Source: Methanosphaera cuniculi (lineage in GTDB: Archaea > Methanobacteriota > Methanobacteria > Methanobacteriales > Methanobacteriaceae). Taken from it: a DNA stretch of 42,811 nucleotides. Below the pieces are notes generated by a model that did no database searches, had not been told where the DNA came from, and worked only from the letters and a program-made list of their open reading frames with translations. Of the stretch, positions 1 through 8,849 are shown piece by piece. The DNA is taken from NCBI RefSeq assembly GCF_003149675.1, contig NZ_LWMS01000004.1:1-42811 (forward strand). Reading direction: 5' to 3'. Both the position numbers and the translations under genes were made by a program. Position 1 is the first letter of the stretch; every line of letters starts with the position of its first letter.

Positions 1-63
1 ATATTTATTATATATTTATATCATTTAATTTTTATAATAGTATTGTTTTTATTATAAATACTG

Positions 64-80
64 AAAAAAGAGAGAATACT
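64..80 (-). terminator. C/U-rich plus U-run trailer after cbiQ
   Basis: On the minus strand the sequence after cbiQ reads TATTCTCTCTTTTTTC, about 35-50 nt past the stop. A nearer CCC followed by two T7 runs lies at 92-110. Archaeal RNA polymerase terminates at U-runs; the CU-rich part matches the other trailers in this window. Confidence 0.4.
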
Positions 81-113
81 TAATGTTTTTAAAAAAATAA
101 AAAAATAGGGATT

Positions 114-908
114 TTATAATACAGGAAGATATTCAATTACACTACATATAAGTATTATTATAATTGTAATGAGAAGATATGTATAACTTTGCATATTCAT
201 CTTATCATGTGATGTGTAAATTTGACTATCTGATGAAAATCCACGACATGCCATTGTATTATAAACTGCTTCTCCACGTTCATATGCACGTAGAAACATC
301 ATTAAAAACAGGTATCCGAACTGTTTTAATTTCCATTTATAAGGAGCTTTGTTTGAAAGTTCAAATCCACGGCTTTTCTGTGATTGTCTAATAACTTCAA
401 ACTCATCAAAAAATAGGAATAAAAATCTTACAAATAATGAGAAAATCATTCCAAACTCCTTAGGAAGATGAAGTTTACGAAAAGCCTCAGCAATAGATTG
501 CATTGGTGTAATATATGAAAAAAGTACAACTGATGTTATACATACAGCAAGTCTTAAAAGTAAAAGTTCTGCAAATGCAATTCCTTGTTGTGTAACTGTT
601 ATACCTAATGGTAGTGTATATATTACATCACCAGGCTGAATAAATGGCTGAAATATTGCTATGAAAAATCCAAATGGGAGTATTAGAAGAACTCTAAATA
701 ACGCATCTTTTATTGAAATATTAGACATGTATATTAATATAAGAAGATATGCTTCTAAAATTGCAAAAATTGCAAAATTACTTACAGATACACTAAATAC
801 AATTACTAAAATTAGAACAATTAACTTAATTCTACTATCAATATCATGAAGTAAGCTATGTTTACTTGAAAGTGCATCTTGTGCTATTATTTCATTAAGT
901 GAAACCAT
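114..908 (-). CDS. cbiQ: Cobalt ECF transporter transmembrane (T) component CbiQ
   Basis: The 264-residue product is the membrane T component of an energy-coupling-factor cobalt transporter. It would couple the ATPase CbiO to the CbiM/CbiN substrate-binding part. Several hydrophobic segments are visible (about residues 25-80, 85-130, 150-170 and 240-262). The cytoplasmic coupling region contains the RQSQKSRGFE stretch and a second arginine/glycine motif in ACRGFSSD, both typical of the family. The ATG is preceded by GGAG about 12 nt upstream, and a TATA box lies about 40 bp upstream, so it probably has its own promoter. It lies 244 bp from cbiN, a wide gap for this system, with a terminator-like tract between them. 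No cbiO is present inside the window; it may lie beyond the left edge. Family assignment is secure; metal specificity is inferred from the cbiM and cbiN neighbours. Confidence 0.93.
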   Translation of the reverse strand: MVSLNEIIAQDALSSKHSLLHDIDSRIKLIVLILVIVFSVSVSNFAIFAILEAYLLILIYMSNISIKDALFRVLLILPFGFFIAIFQPFIQPGDVIYTLPLGITVTQQGIAFAELLLLRLAVCITSVVLFSYITPMQSIAEAFRKLHLPKEFGMIFSLFVRFLFLFFDEFEVIRQSQKSRGFELSNKAPYKWKLKQFGYLFLMMFLRAYERGEAVYNTMACRGFSSDSQIYTSHDKMNMQSYTYLLITIIIILICSVIEYLPVL

Positions 909-940
909 GTTTTTTTTATGCTCCTTAGTTTAAGTATCAT

Positions 941-952
941 TATATTTATATA
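941..952 (-). promoter_or_regulatory. TATA box for cbiQ
   Basis: The minus strand reads TATATAAATATA here, a good archaeal box A. It lies upstream of the cbiQ SD-like GGAG and start codon. It follows the cbiN trailer, which suggests that cbiQ is transcribed separately from cbiMN. Confidence 0.45.
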
Positions 953-1108
953 ATTCATATTATATTAATTCTTATTTAATTTTAAGTAAAGTCTTATTTA
1001 AGTTTAGTATTTATTTTTTTAATAGAAAAAAACAGTAAATTTTTTTTTTGTTGAAAATTTATAATAAAAGAAATTCCAGAAAAAATAGGGTTAAAAAAAT
1101 AAAATGTT

Positions 1109-1114
1109 GGGAGG
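1109..1114 (-). terminator. CCTCCC tract and U-run after cbiN
   Basis: About 40 nt after the cbiN stop the minus strand has CCTCCC followed by ATTTTATTTTTTT. This CU-rich/U-rich arrangement recurs at transcription-unit ends in this window. Confidence 0.45.
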
Positions 1115-1152
1115 TTATGATATTAAGGTTGTAATTATATGCTTTTTTCTCC

Positions 1153-1437
1153 CTACTTTTTGCTTATGATATAAAATACACCATAAGCTATTATTACCGC
1201 AATTATTGCACCTACAATTAAACAACCTACTCCAACTAGTGGATTATCTTCAAATTCTGGAAGAGTATAATCTGGCATTGCAGGATCTATTACTTGATTT
1301 GCATCTAGTACTTCTGGATTAATTTCTTCTGCTGATTTTTCAAGTCCATCAGGATCACTTGAAGCTAGAAATGGAGATAGGATACAAACAATTACAGCAA
1401 TAACGAATATTGCTATATAAACATTCTTATTTTTCAT
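1153..1437 (-). CDS. cbiN: Cobalt transport protein CbiN
   Basis: The 94-residue product has an N-terminal membrane segment (about residues 6-24), an extracytoplasmic loop and a C-terminal membrane segment (about 66-91). This two-helix architecture is that of CbiN, the small accessory subunit of the cobalt ECF transporter that works with CbiM. The loop holds the PDGLEKSAEE stretch, matching the conserved PDG(L)E motif of the family. The ATG has a good ribosome binding site (AAGGAATG region). The start is only 14 bp downstream of the cbiM stop, so the two are almost certainly co-transcribed. Confidence 0.92.
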   Translation of the reverse strand: MKNKNVYIAIFVIAVIVCILSPFLASSDPDGLEKSAEEINPEVLDANQVIDPAMPDYTLPEFEDNPLVGVGCLIVGAIIAVIIAYGVFYIISKK

Positions 1438-1450
1438 GTTAATTCATTCC

Positions 1451-2080
1451 TTATTGTTCTCTGTTAAATGCTAGTAGATCAGGTCTTGTAGCATCAATTC
1501 CTTTAATGATTATTACAGTTATTACAGCTTCAATAATTCCTATCATTGCATGGTATCCTCCCATAAATAGAATTCCATCAACAAGTGGGAATGTTCCACT
1601 AAGAGCCATTTCAATTGCTGCAACTACTGCTGAAATAAAACATGCTGCCCATGAAGCTATGAATATACTTGGATATTCTCCAACTTTATTTCTAAGTCCA
1701 ATGAATCCATAATAACCTACAAATCCACCTACTACTCCCATGTTAAAGATATTTGCTCCTAGAGCTGTTATTCCTCCATCTCCGAAGAATAATGCTTGTA
1801 TTATGAGTACAACTGTTAGTACTAAAATTGCTGCATAAAGACTGCAGAAAATAATTGCAACAAGTGCTGCTCCAAGTAAGTGTCCACTTGATCCAAATGG
1901 TACTGGGAGATTAAATGACATTATTGCAAATATACCTGCTGCTAATACTGCAAGAAGTGGTGTGTATTTTTCATCTAAGTTTTCACGACACCATCGTATT
2001 GATAATGCTACGAAGATTATTGCAATTATGTATAATATAATCCAAACTGGTGTACTAAGAAAGCCATCTGGTATATGCAC
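1451..2080 (-). CDS. cbiM: Cobalt ECF transporter substrate-binding membrane protein CbiM
   Basis: The 209-residue integral membrane protein is the S component that binds cobalt. It begins MHIPDGFLS, the invariant CbiM N-terminus whose histidine-2 and following residues build the metal site, and this fixes the start at a GTG codon. The GTG is preceded by AAAGGAGAAA with 9 nt spacing. About six hydrophobic segments follow, with the conserved [13 protein letters not shown] and [15 protein letters not shown] motifs at about residues 64-76 and 107-121. It is first in the cbiMN unit. Methanogens need much cobalt for corrinoid methyltransferases, which explains a dedicated importer. Confidence 0.95.
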   Translation of the reverse strand: MHIPDGFLSTPVWIILYIIAIIFVALSIRWCRENLDEKYTPLLAVLAAGIFAIMSFNLPVPFGSSGHLLGAALVAIIFCSLYAAILVLTVVLIIQALFFGDGGITALGANIFNMGVVGGFVGYYGFIGLRNKVGEYPSIFIASWAACFISAVVAAIEMALSGTFPLVDGILFMGGYHAMIGIIEAVITVIIIKGIDATRPDLLAFNREQ

Positions 2081-2429
2081 TTTTAATTTCTCCTTTAATT
2101 TTTTATTATTATTTTTCTATAAATGTAATACAAGTTTTAACTTTTTTATTAATTCTTGTTATATATAAATTATTAATTATTTTCATATTTAAAACTATTT
2201 ATTACAAAAACGCATAAAAAAGTCTTATTTGTAATAATATTAATTAGATACTAATTAAATAGTAAATTAATACCAAAATAAGTAATACAATTTAAATTAA
2301 TCAATATAAAATAGTAATAAAGTAATACATAGTATATAAATAAAAATAAAAAAATTAATACAAAATAAGAAATAAATAATAAAAAAAGGTTTATAAAAAA
2401 AATAAAATGAAAATAGGATATTTTAATAC
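2081..2429. other. Intergenic region upstream of cbiM
   Basis: This 349-bp AT-rich gap holds the likely cbiM promoter: the minus strand reads TTTATATATAAC around 2157-2168. A weak dyad ACAAG...CTTGT lies just downstream of it. AGTAATACA occurs twice, 40 bp apart (2281 and 2321). No gene was seen. Confidence 0.5.
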
Positions 2430-2438
2430 CTATTTTTC
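2405..2438 (-). terminator. Hairpin terminator overlapping a stop codon
   Basis: The arms AAAATAGG (2410-2417) and CCTATTTT (2429-2436) form an 8-bp stem with an 11-nt loop. The TAG stop of the 530-residue protein (2430-2432) lies inside one arm. On the minus strand the hairpin is followed by U-rich sequence. Confidence 0.5.
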
Positions 2439-4022
2439 ATCAACTTCATCAGCTTTACGTGCTAATAAATCATCCATTTCTTTTTCTTTTTCAGCATAGA
2501 AATCTGGATCGTGAATTGGACAACATTTAAGTTTTTTATATGGTGAATAAAGTTCAGTTATTTCTGATTCATTTACATTTCTAATTTCTTCAAGTCTTTT
2601 AAGAATTGTTAGAATTGTACCATCTTCCATGAGTGTTGCAAGGAAACCTGGTCTTGTATTTTCTTTTTGCATAATTAAGTAGATTAGTTTCATAATTGTT
2701 AATAGATCTAATCTTTTAATTAGCTCATGGTTATTAATATATCTCCAACCTTTTTCTTCCCAATCTTTTAGATCATCAAATGTACGATAAATGTTTTCTT
2801 GGTAAAGATCATCTTTAAAGAAGTCAGCTTCTTCATCATAGTATTTTTGACCATTTTCTGTGTATATAAATCCATCTTTTTTCTCTTCAAAGTATGGGAT
2901 ATATTCAAGTATTGCATCTACATTTTCAATATTTGGGAATTTGAAGATGTTACCAAATGATTTGTTAAGTCCCATTTGTAGTGTTTTATAGTCTAATACT
3001 TTAATGTGTGATTTTTCATCATTAAAGAGTCTGTGATCCCATACAACTAGGATGTTACGGATATCTTCTGTTGCTTTACATTTGTATTTTATTTGGTTAT
3101 CTGTAATTCTTTCAATTTCAAGTAAAAGGTAACTTGTACGTGTAATGTTACGTGCTTTTACTGAGTTTTTCATACGTAGACATATGTATGGATATTTTAA
3201 TATTGGTTTGAATTTTGCTTCTAATTCTTCTGGTAGATCATGGAAGAATATTTGCATAACTGTTGTATGTTCCATACTGTTTTCTTCAATTTGCATGTAA
3301 TATTCTGCAAGTTCACGTACACCTGCTTTTTGGAATGTAATTTTTCCTTTAGTTTTTTCAAGTGCTTCAAGAGTATTTAAAAGTACATATAATTCAAAGA
3401 GTTTATCATTACTCATTGCAGGAAGTATTATATTAACTATTGTATTGTATAATTCCATTTTATCCGGAAATACAAATAGTTCATCATATACTTCATATAT
3501 TCGTGCAAGATTAAATAAACGATCTGTACTTTTTGCTGCAAATTCAAGAAGGTTAACATCAATAATGTCAGGTTTTTCTATGTTTTTGAAGATATCTTTT
3601 TTAAGTATTTTTGAAAGTTCTTTTTTATTTGCAAGAAGTTCTTCATTAATACGTTCAAGTTTATCATCATCAAAGTTCTTGTTTTTTATACGGTTTGCAT
3701 CATCATTTTTAATGTTTTCAAAGATATATTTGATTACTCTTAGAATTTCATTATATGGTGATTGTGTTGGATCATTATCTCCAATCATATCTTCAAGTTT
3801 ATCAAAGTTTTTGATTAAATCTTGTGTTGCATCTATATTTAAGAAGTAATCTACTTTAAATGCTTTTAGTTCATTTGCATCAATTTCAATGATTTTAGAC
3901 ATGATTTCTGCTTCATCTTTCATAATTTTTGTAAATAAGTAGTGATGAAGTCTTGTTTCTACGTAATTAAATACAGTTTGTCTGTCATAATTACTCCAAA
4001 TTTCAACTAATTCTTCGTCCAT
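2430..4022 (-). CDS. Conserved hypothetical protein, 530 residues
   Basis: I do not recognise this protein. It is a large, soluble, highly charged product, rich in Glu, Lys, Asp and Ile/Leu, with no signal peptide or membrane segment. It is probably mainly helical: Lys/Glu-rich stretches around residues 85-150 look coiled-coil-like. The few cysteines include a CCPIHD stretch near the C-terminus (about residue 498), too little for a confident metal site. The ATG has a strong ribosome binding site (AGGAG, 9 nt spacing). The gene stands alone between cbiM and trpS and ends in a stop-overlapping hairpin. Even codon use and a clean ribosome binding site indicate a real gene. Function unknown. Confidence 0.85.
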   Translation of the reverse strand: MDEELVEIWSNYDRQTVFNYVETRLHHYLFTKIMKDEAEIMSKIIEIDANELKAFKVDYFLNIDATQDLIKNFDKLEDMIGDNDPTQSPYNEILRVIKYIFENIKNDDANRIKNKNFDDDKLERINEELLANKKELSKILKKDIFKNIEKPDIIDVNLLEFAAKSTDRLFNLARIYEVYDELFVFPDKMELYNTIVNIILPAMSNDKLFELYVLLNTLEALEKTKGKITFQKAGVRELAEYYMQIEENSMEHTTVMQIFFHDLPEELEAKFKPILKYPYICLRMKNSVKARNITRTSYLLLEIERITDNQIKYKCKATEDIRNILVVWDHRLFNDEKSHIKVLDYKTLQMGLNKSFGNIFKFPNIENVDAILEYIPYFEEKKDGFIYTENGQKYYDEEADFFKDDLYQENIYRTFDDLKDWEEKGWRYINNHELIKRLDLLTIMKLIYLIMQKENTRPGFLATLMEDGTILTILKRLEEIRNVNESEITELYSPYKKLKCCPIHDPDFYAEKEKEMDDLLARKADEVDEK

Positions 4023-4288
4023 TTAATTATTCTCCTATATAGCTTATTTTTTTATTTAATATTGAGTTTATAATTGTTATGTGAATTTTTATGTTTTATA
4101 GTATTGTAATATCTTCTATAATCCTTATTTATGAATATTTTATAACAATTAGTAAAATCTTTATCTATTAAGTAATTATTATTTTTTAACATACCTAAAT
4201 ATAAAGTTATTATAAATAAATCAGTTAAAATAAGAGAAAAACTTATAGTTAGTTAAAAATAATTTAAAAAAAATATAAAAAAAAGTAA

Positions 4289-4296
4289 TGGAGTGG
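4289..4296 (-). terminator. CCACTCC tract plus U8 after trpS
   Basis: Eight nucleotides past the trpS stop the minus strand reads CCACTCCATTAC followed by T8. It is a CU-rich/U-run trailer. Confidence 0.45.
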
Positions 4297-4303
4297 ATTT
4301 ATT

Positions 4304-5398
4304 TTAAAGTAGAGTTTCAGCTATTTCTTTAGCTTCTTCATGTTTTGTGTGTACATCTTCAAGCATTTTTTCAAGTAGTTCTGATGCACATGCTTTACAT
4401 TCTCCACATACCATTTCACCACTAAGACAACGCTCTCGTATTTCTTTAAGTTTATTATCATCATCTACCAGGTGATATACTAGAAGTTCATAGATTGAAC
4501 ATTTATCAACTTCTCCTCCTAGTTCTTTTTGTTCTTTGAGACTTTCACGTCCACCTGTTTTTGCACTTTTAACTTTTTTGGTTGCATCTTTTATTGAGTC
4601 AGTTAGATATATTGCAGTTTTTGGTTTACTACTACTCATTTTATCACCAGTTAATCCGGTCATGAAACGATGGAATGTTGCTGATGGTTCAATAAATCCA
4701 TATTCATCATTAAATCTAGATGCAAGATCACGTGTTAGTCTGATGTGTGGGTCTTGATCTGGTCCTACAGGTACTATAACTGGTTTTGGTCCTCCATATT
4801 TTTCAAGTTGTGGATGTAGTATGTCTGCAACCTGAAGAAGTGGTGTGTAGATGTGTGATATATTAGTACTATTATCAAATCCATATATACTACGCATCTG
4901 GCTAAATGTTACCTTACTTCCTAGTGTGTATGCAAGATCTTTTACATCATCATTTTCTGATTGTAAGTAAAGATGGAAGTTATCAACTGTTACATCAAGA
5001 CCAAGTGCTATGTAATTTGTAATATATTCATCAAGTGCAAGTTTACGTGCTTTTTCTTTTGATATTCCACGTGCTGCATATGCTTCCATGTCAGCTATTG
5101 AAACGTAAATGTCAGATCCTTGTTGTTGATACCATTTTAGTTGATCAACTACCATTTTATGTCCAATATGCATCTTTCCACTTGGCATCATACCTGTCAT
5201 TGTAGCAAATTCACTACCATTTTTAAGTGCATCTGTTATCTTTTTATAATCACGTTGACCAAAGATGATTCCACGTCTCATAAGTTTACTTGGATTTTTA
5301 ATATTATCTAAATTATCAGAAAATGCTTTTATACCAAATTGTTCTGTAAGTTTTTCATAATCTATAATTGATGAACCCCATGGATCTATCATATTCAT
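4304..5398 (-). CDS. trpS: Tryptophanyl-tRNA synthetase
   Basis: This class I aminoacyl-tRNA synthetase charges tRNA-Trp. The ATP-binding HIGH-type motif is GKMHIGHK and the second signature is a perfect DKMSSSKP; both sit in a Rossmann catalytic core. The substrate region SDMEAYAARG-like (here ADMEAYAARG) and the VGPDQDPHIRLTRD stretch are typical of archaeal/eukaryal-type TrpRS. The frame is open upstream to a TTG at 5419, but that codon lies inside the ribosome binding site TGTGGAGG, so I place the start at the ATG at 5398 (364 residues). A cysteine-rich patch, CGECKACASELL, lies near the C-terminus (about residue 330). It is a single-gene unit with its own trailer. Confidence 0.93.
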   Translation of the reverse strand: MNMIDPWGSSIIDYEKLTEQFGIKAFSDNLDNIKNPSKLMRRGIIFGQRDYKKITDALKNGSEFATMTGMMPSGKMHIGHKMVVDQLKWYQQQGSDIYVSIADMEAYAARGISKEKARKLALDEYITNYIALGLDVTVDNFHLYLQSENDDVKDLAYTLGSKVTFSQMRSIYGFDNSTNISHIYTPLLQVADILHPQLEKYGGPKPVIVPVGPDQDPHIRLTRDLASRFNDEYGFIEPSATFHRFMTGLTGDKMSSSKPKTAIYLTDSIKDATKKVKSAKTGGRESLKEQKELGGEVDKCSIYELLVYHLVDDDNKLKEIRERCLSGEMVCGECKACASELLEKMLEDVHTKHEEAKEIAETLL

Positions 5399-5540
5399 AT
5401 CTAATTCATTCCTCCACAAAAAAAAGTTTATTTATGTATAAATATAGAAAGTAAAAAAAAATTCTATTTTATTTTTTCTCATCCTATTGTGTATTATTTA
5501 TTTATATTACACATATCTAAAAAAATTTATTATAAAAAAA

Positions 5541-5562
5541 AAGAGGATAAAAAAAAGGGAAA
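5541..5562 (-). terminator. CU/U-rich trailer of the hisS-endA operon
   Basis: After the endA stop the minus strand carries CCC followed by T8, then ATCCTC followed by a T9 run. This is the only such tract between 10,534 and 5,583, marking the end of a five-gene operon. Confidence 0.5.
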
Positions 5563-5582
5563 GTTAAAGTGTTAGTTTTTTT

Positions 5583-6089
5583 TTATGGTCTTGTCCATTC
5601 TATGTCATAGTATGTTATGTTATATTCATCATCTACAACTGCAAGAAGTAAACTTTTTCGAACTCCATGTGCTACTCTCACATAACTTGAAAAATCACGA
5701 GCTTTTATTGATTGTTCTTCTGAAAGTATTTTAACTAAATGATTTGAATGTCCTTCTCCTGGTTTATGTCCTCGTTCATATATTCTAAAGTCACTTCCAT
5801 ACTTAAATCCAGTTTTTATTATATATCCACGTGTTCTTAGATCTTCATATACTAGGTAATGTGAGTATATTTGTTTTTTACGTATTATTTCTGAGAGTTT
5901 TTCTGCTGTTATCTGTTCTTTGTGTTCTGTAATTATGTAGATTTTTCCTTTTTTAAGTAAGTATAATGCTTCAATTAATGATAGTTCTAATCCAAAGTCT
6001 GTTAAATTACCATAGAATCGTTTATTATATAAATTATGGGCATTAACATCTTTTACAATTACTCGATCATCATATAGTATTGATTTCAT
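5583..6089 (-). CDS. endA: tRNA-splicing endonuclease EndA
   Basis: This archaeal tRNA intron endonuclease excises introns at bulge-helix-bulge structures. The three catalytic residues are visible: Tyr in FRIYERG, His in GHSNHLV and Lys in GVRKSLLLA. The sequence YLVYEDLRTRGYIIKTGFKYGSDF is the core of the catalytic domain. At about 168-174 residues it is the short, homotetrameric-type enzyme. The frame is open to TTG 6107 and GTG 6104, but the only ATG is 6089, about 12 nt after GGTTGGTG; the true start is uncertain within these three. It is last in the run of minus-strand genes beginning with hisS and lies 26 bp after the TIM-barrel gene. Confidence 0.9.
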   Translation of the reverse strand: MKSILYDDRVIVKDVNAHNLYNKRFYGNLTDFGLELSLIEALYLLKKGKIYIITEHKEQITAEKLSEIIRKKQIYSHYLVYEDLRTRGYIIKTGFKYGSDFRIYERGHKPGEGHSNHLVKILSEEQSIKARDFSSYVRVAHGVRKSLLLAVVDDEYNITYYDIEWTRP

Positions 6090-6115
6090 TGAAATTTTAA
6101 ACACCAACCTTAATT

Positions 6116-6874
6116 TTATAGTATGTTGATGCTTTTAAGATAGTCAATACTTTGAAGTACTTCTGCTTTTGTATTAACTTCTATTACACAGATATCATCA
6201 TATTTTTTATCTTTTAATATTTCAAAGATTTTTGGAAAATCAATGTTATGTTTTCCTAGTGCATCATGCATGTCATATGATCCATCATTATCACTTAAAT
6301 GAATATGATGAATATTATCAGAAGCTAGCATTTCATCGGGTGTAAAACCATTATTATGTCCATGACCTACATCCATTGTTATTCCTGAGTGTATATCTGT
6401 ATCTATAAAGTCAAATAATGCATCAACATTTGTAAATAGCATACGTTCAAATAGGGGCATGTTTTCAACACACATCATAACACCATAATCTTCAGCACTT
6501 TTTTGTAATTTCTTAAGTGACTCTGTATTATAATCAAGTATTTTTTCAGGATACTTTAATGCCATAATTGGTATAGATCCAGGATGTACTACTACACGAT
6601 TTGCACCTATTTCATTTGCAAGTTTAAATGAGTCACATACAGCTTCAATTGATGTATTACGTATTTTATCAACATGTGATGCTATGTTTACATCTGACAT
6701 TGGTGAATGAAGGCTAATGTTAATATCATGATTTGCAAAATCATCATATGTTAGGTGGTCATATGGGTATTCATGTATAACTTCAAGGTAATCTAATTTC
6801 TGATCATCTATGAAGTTTAATACATTTTCTATTTTTGCTGGATATAATCCTAGTGTTGAAACACTTATTTTCAT
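6116..6874 (-). CDS. TIM-barrel sugar phosphate isomerase/epimerase-like (AP endonuclease 2 superfamily)
   Basis: The product (252 residues) belongs to the xylose isomerase-like TIM-barrel superfamily that also contains endonuclease IV. Conserved metal-site and strand motifs are visible: INISLHSPMSD, NRVVVHPGS, MCVENMP, ITMDVGHGHNNG, HIHLSDNDGSYDMHDALGKHNIDF and VIEVN. These supply the His/Glu/Asp metal ligands. The actual substrate is unknown; DNA repair activity is not shown by sequence. The ATG at 6874 (MKISVSTLG) follows GGGGACTTGAACATA; a TTG three codons earlier is unlikely. Archaeal genomes commonly carry uncharacterised members. It sits between the PIN-ATPase gene and endA, with gaps of 52 and 26 bp. 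Confidence 0.85.
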   Translation of the reverse strand: MKISVSTLGLYPAKIENVLNFIDDQKLDYLEVIHEYPYDHLTYDDFANHDINISLHSPMSDVNIASHVDKIRNTSIEAVCDSFKLANEIGANRVVVHPGSIPIMALKYPEKILDYNTESLKKLQKSAEDYGVMMCVENMPLFERMLFTNVDALFDFIDTDIHSGITMDVGHGHNNGFTPDEMLASDNIHHIHLSDNDGSYDMHDALGKHNIDFPKIFEILKDKKYDDICVIEVNTKAEVLQSIDYLKSINIL

Positions 6875-6926
6875 TATGTTCAAGTCCCCTATAGTTTATT
6901 TTTTATTTTTATTATTATCTTTTTTT

Positions 6927-8804
6927 TTAGTATGCATCTTCGTTTCTTAAACGTGCATATACTGGTTCATCTTTTTTCATTGCACGTATTACAATTTCTG
7001 CCATTTCAATATCTTTTTTAAGTCTGATATTTGCCTTTTTACCTACTGTTGCTGTGAAAAGGTATTCATCTTCAACAATAATATCATAGCTTGAACCAAT
7101 ATCTTCTTTATTAAAGTTTAATGATAGATAATTTCCTGATACAGAAACATTTATTGGTATTTTACTATCAATATTTTTTATTTCAAGTTCTTCAACTTCA
7201 ATACTTATTCCTGCTTTTTCTTCGATTTTATCTATTGTTTTACCATTTTTACCAATTATTACTCCTGCATGATCTGGATCAATTTCAAGTAGTGCACGTT
7301 TATCTGATATTAAAGATACTTCCATTATTGCTTTTGGTGCAACTTTTAGTACTTCTTTTCTTATTGTTCGTTCTACTATTTTTTCAACTGGAGTTTTTTC
7401 ACGTTCATTTTCTTCATCTTGTAATGAAGCATAGTTTTTCTGGATATCCATTACAATTGTTTGTTCACCATATGTGTAGATTTCATAGAGTAATTCATCA
7501 GTTTCAAGATCTTTAATTTCAATTACAGGACGTGAAAGATCTGCTTCAAGCATTCCTGTTGGTACTTTTACAGTCATCTCTAATGCATATACATGTTTTA
7601 CTTCTCCATCTTCTATATAGATTGTTGTATCTATTACAGATGGTATAATACCAAGTTCTAGTCGTCCAAGTAATCTTTGTACAGCATCAATTGCACGTGT
7701 TGCATGTACAACTCCAATCATTCCTACACCAGCTAGACGCATATCTGAGTATATTTCAAAGTCACGAGTTTTACGTACTTCATCAAATATTGTGAAATCT
7801 GGTCTTACAAGTAGTAGTATATCTGCTGTGTTTTCCATGTTACCTTCAAGTGGTGCATATTGTGTTATGTTAGCATCAAGATTTAAATCACGTGGTGATT
7901 CCATGGTTTTTACAATTTTTTCCATATCATAATGATAATATTCAGCTAGTGCTTGTGCAAATGTACTTTTTCCTGCTCCAGGTGATCCTGCAATTAGTAT
8001 TCCTTTTGCATCATTTTCAAGACGTTGTAGAAGTTTGTCTGATATGTCATAGTCATCTAGATCTAGTTTGTTTACTGGTTTTATTGCTGTTATTTCATAT
8101 CCATCTGCAAATGGTGGTTTTGCTATTGTGATTCTTAGATCATTAAATTGTACTACTGTTACTCCTTTTTTGTCGATTTCTATGAAACTATCATGTCTGT
8201 GTTTGGTTTGTTCTAGTATTTCTTTTGCTATTCTATCTAAGTCATTGTATCTTAGTGCTTTGTAGTCAAGTTCTACTAATTCTACATGTCCTGGTACTCC
8301 TCTTTTTGCCATTGGTGTTGTATTTTCTCTTAGGTGTACTGAGGATATGTTTTCTGTGAAGTATTTTTCAAGTTCTGTTTTGTTATATGCAATTGGTTCT
8401 ACATCTTTTTTGTAGTAGTATGCTGTTACTCCTTGTGCTTCTGCTATTTCTTTTTGAAGTTTGTCACTTGTTAGGAGTGTTGCATGGTATTTTCGTGCAA
8501 TATCTCGTATCATTGCATCGATTTCTCCTCCCCCTGCTATTGATATTTCTTCAAGGTTTGGTCTTCTTCCTACAAATTCAAGTGTTATTATTCCATCTTC
8601 TGATAATCTGCGTAGTTCTTTTAATTCATCTATTCCTTTATATCCTATTTCTTTTCTTTTATTTGCATGATTTTCTATTTCTGATGGAACTGCTTCTGGG
8701 ATTAGTACTTGTATTTCATTATTGGTTTTTCTAAATTCATCTTCTATTAGTTTACTTACTTGTTGGTCTATTATTATGCTTGTATCTGGTACTAGTTTAA
8801 GCAT
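6927..8804 (-). CDS. PIN domain / ATPase / KH domain protein (archaeal PilT-like ATPase)
   Basis: This 625-residue protein has three modules. A PIN nuclease-like domain begins at the N-terminus (LKLVPDTSIIID) and runs to about residue 130, with conserved acidic residues and LLTSDKLQKEIA. A central VirB11/PilT-type ATPase follows, with Walker A GSPGAGKS at about 273-280 and Walker B-like DFTIFDEVRKTRDFE. A KH RNA-binding domain at about 500-550 carries GVIIGKNGKTI. This combination is nearly universal in archaea; a role in RNA processing or quality control is inferred, not proven. The frame is open to 8840, but ATG 8804 follows GGAGGG by 7 nt and gives the expected N-terminus. It lies 45 bp after hisI. 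Confidence 0.9.
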   Translation of the reverse strand: MLKLVPDTSIIIDQQVSKLIEDEFRKTNNEIQVLIPEAVPSEIENHANKRKEIGYKGIDELKELRRLSEDGIITLEFVGRRPNLEEISIAGGGEIDAMIRDIARKYHATLLTSDKLQKEIAEAQGVTAYYYKKDVEPIAYNKTELEKYFTENISSVHLRENTTPMAKRGVPGHVELVELDYKALRYNDLDRIAKEILEQTKHRHDSFIEIDKKGVTVVQFNDLRITIAKPPFADGYEITAIKPVNKLDLDDYDISDKLLQRLENDAKGILIAGSPGAGKSTFAQALAEYYHYDMEKIVKTMESPRDLNLDANITQYAPLEGNMENTADILLLVRPDFTIFDEVRKTRDFEIYSDMRLAGVGMIGVVHATRAIDAVQRLLGRLELGIIPSVIDTTIYIEDGEVKHVYALEMTVKVPTGMLEADLSRPVIEIKDLETDELLYEIYTYGEQTIVMDIQKNYASLQDEENEREKTPVEKIVERTIRKEVLKVAPKAIMEVSLISDKRALLEIDPDHAGVIIGKNGKTIDKIEEKAGISIEVEELEIKNIDSKIPINVSVSGNYLSLNFNKEDIGSSYDIIVEDEYLFTATVGKKANIRLKKDIEMAEIVIRAMKKDEPVYARLRNEDAY

Positions 8805-8849
8805 TGTTAATACCCTCCATGATATTTTTTCGTGCTTCAATCTTTTTTT

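Noticed and set aside
5399-5419. TTG start for trpS
   Set aside because: The TTG overlaps the ribosome binding site TGTGGAGG; the ATG at 5,398 is better placed.
8805-8840. Upstream start for the PIN-ATPase gene
   Set aside because: GGAGGG lies 7 nt before ATG 8,804, and the PIN domain begins directly after that Met.
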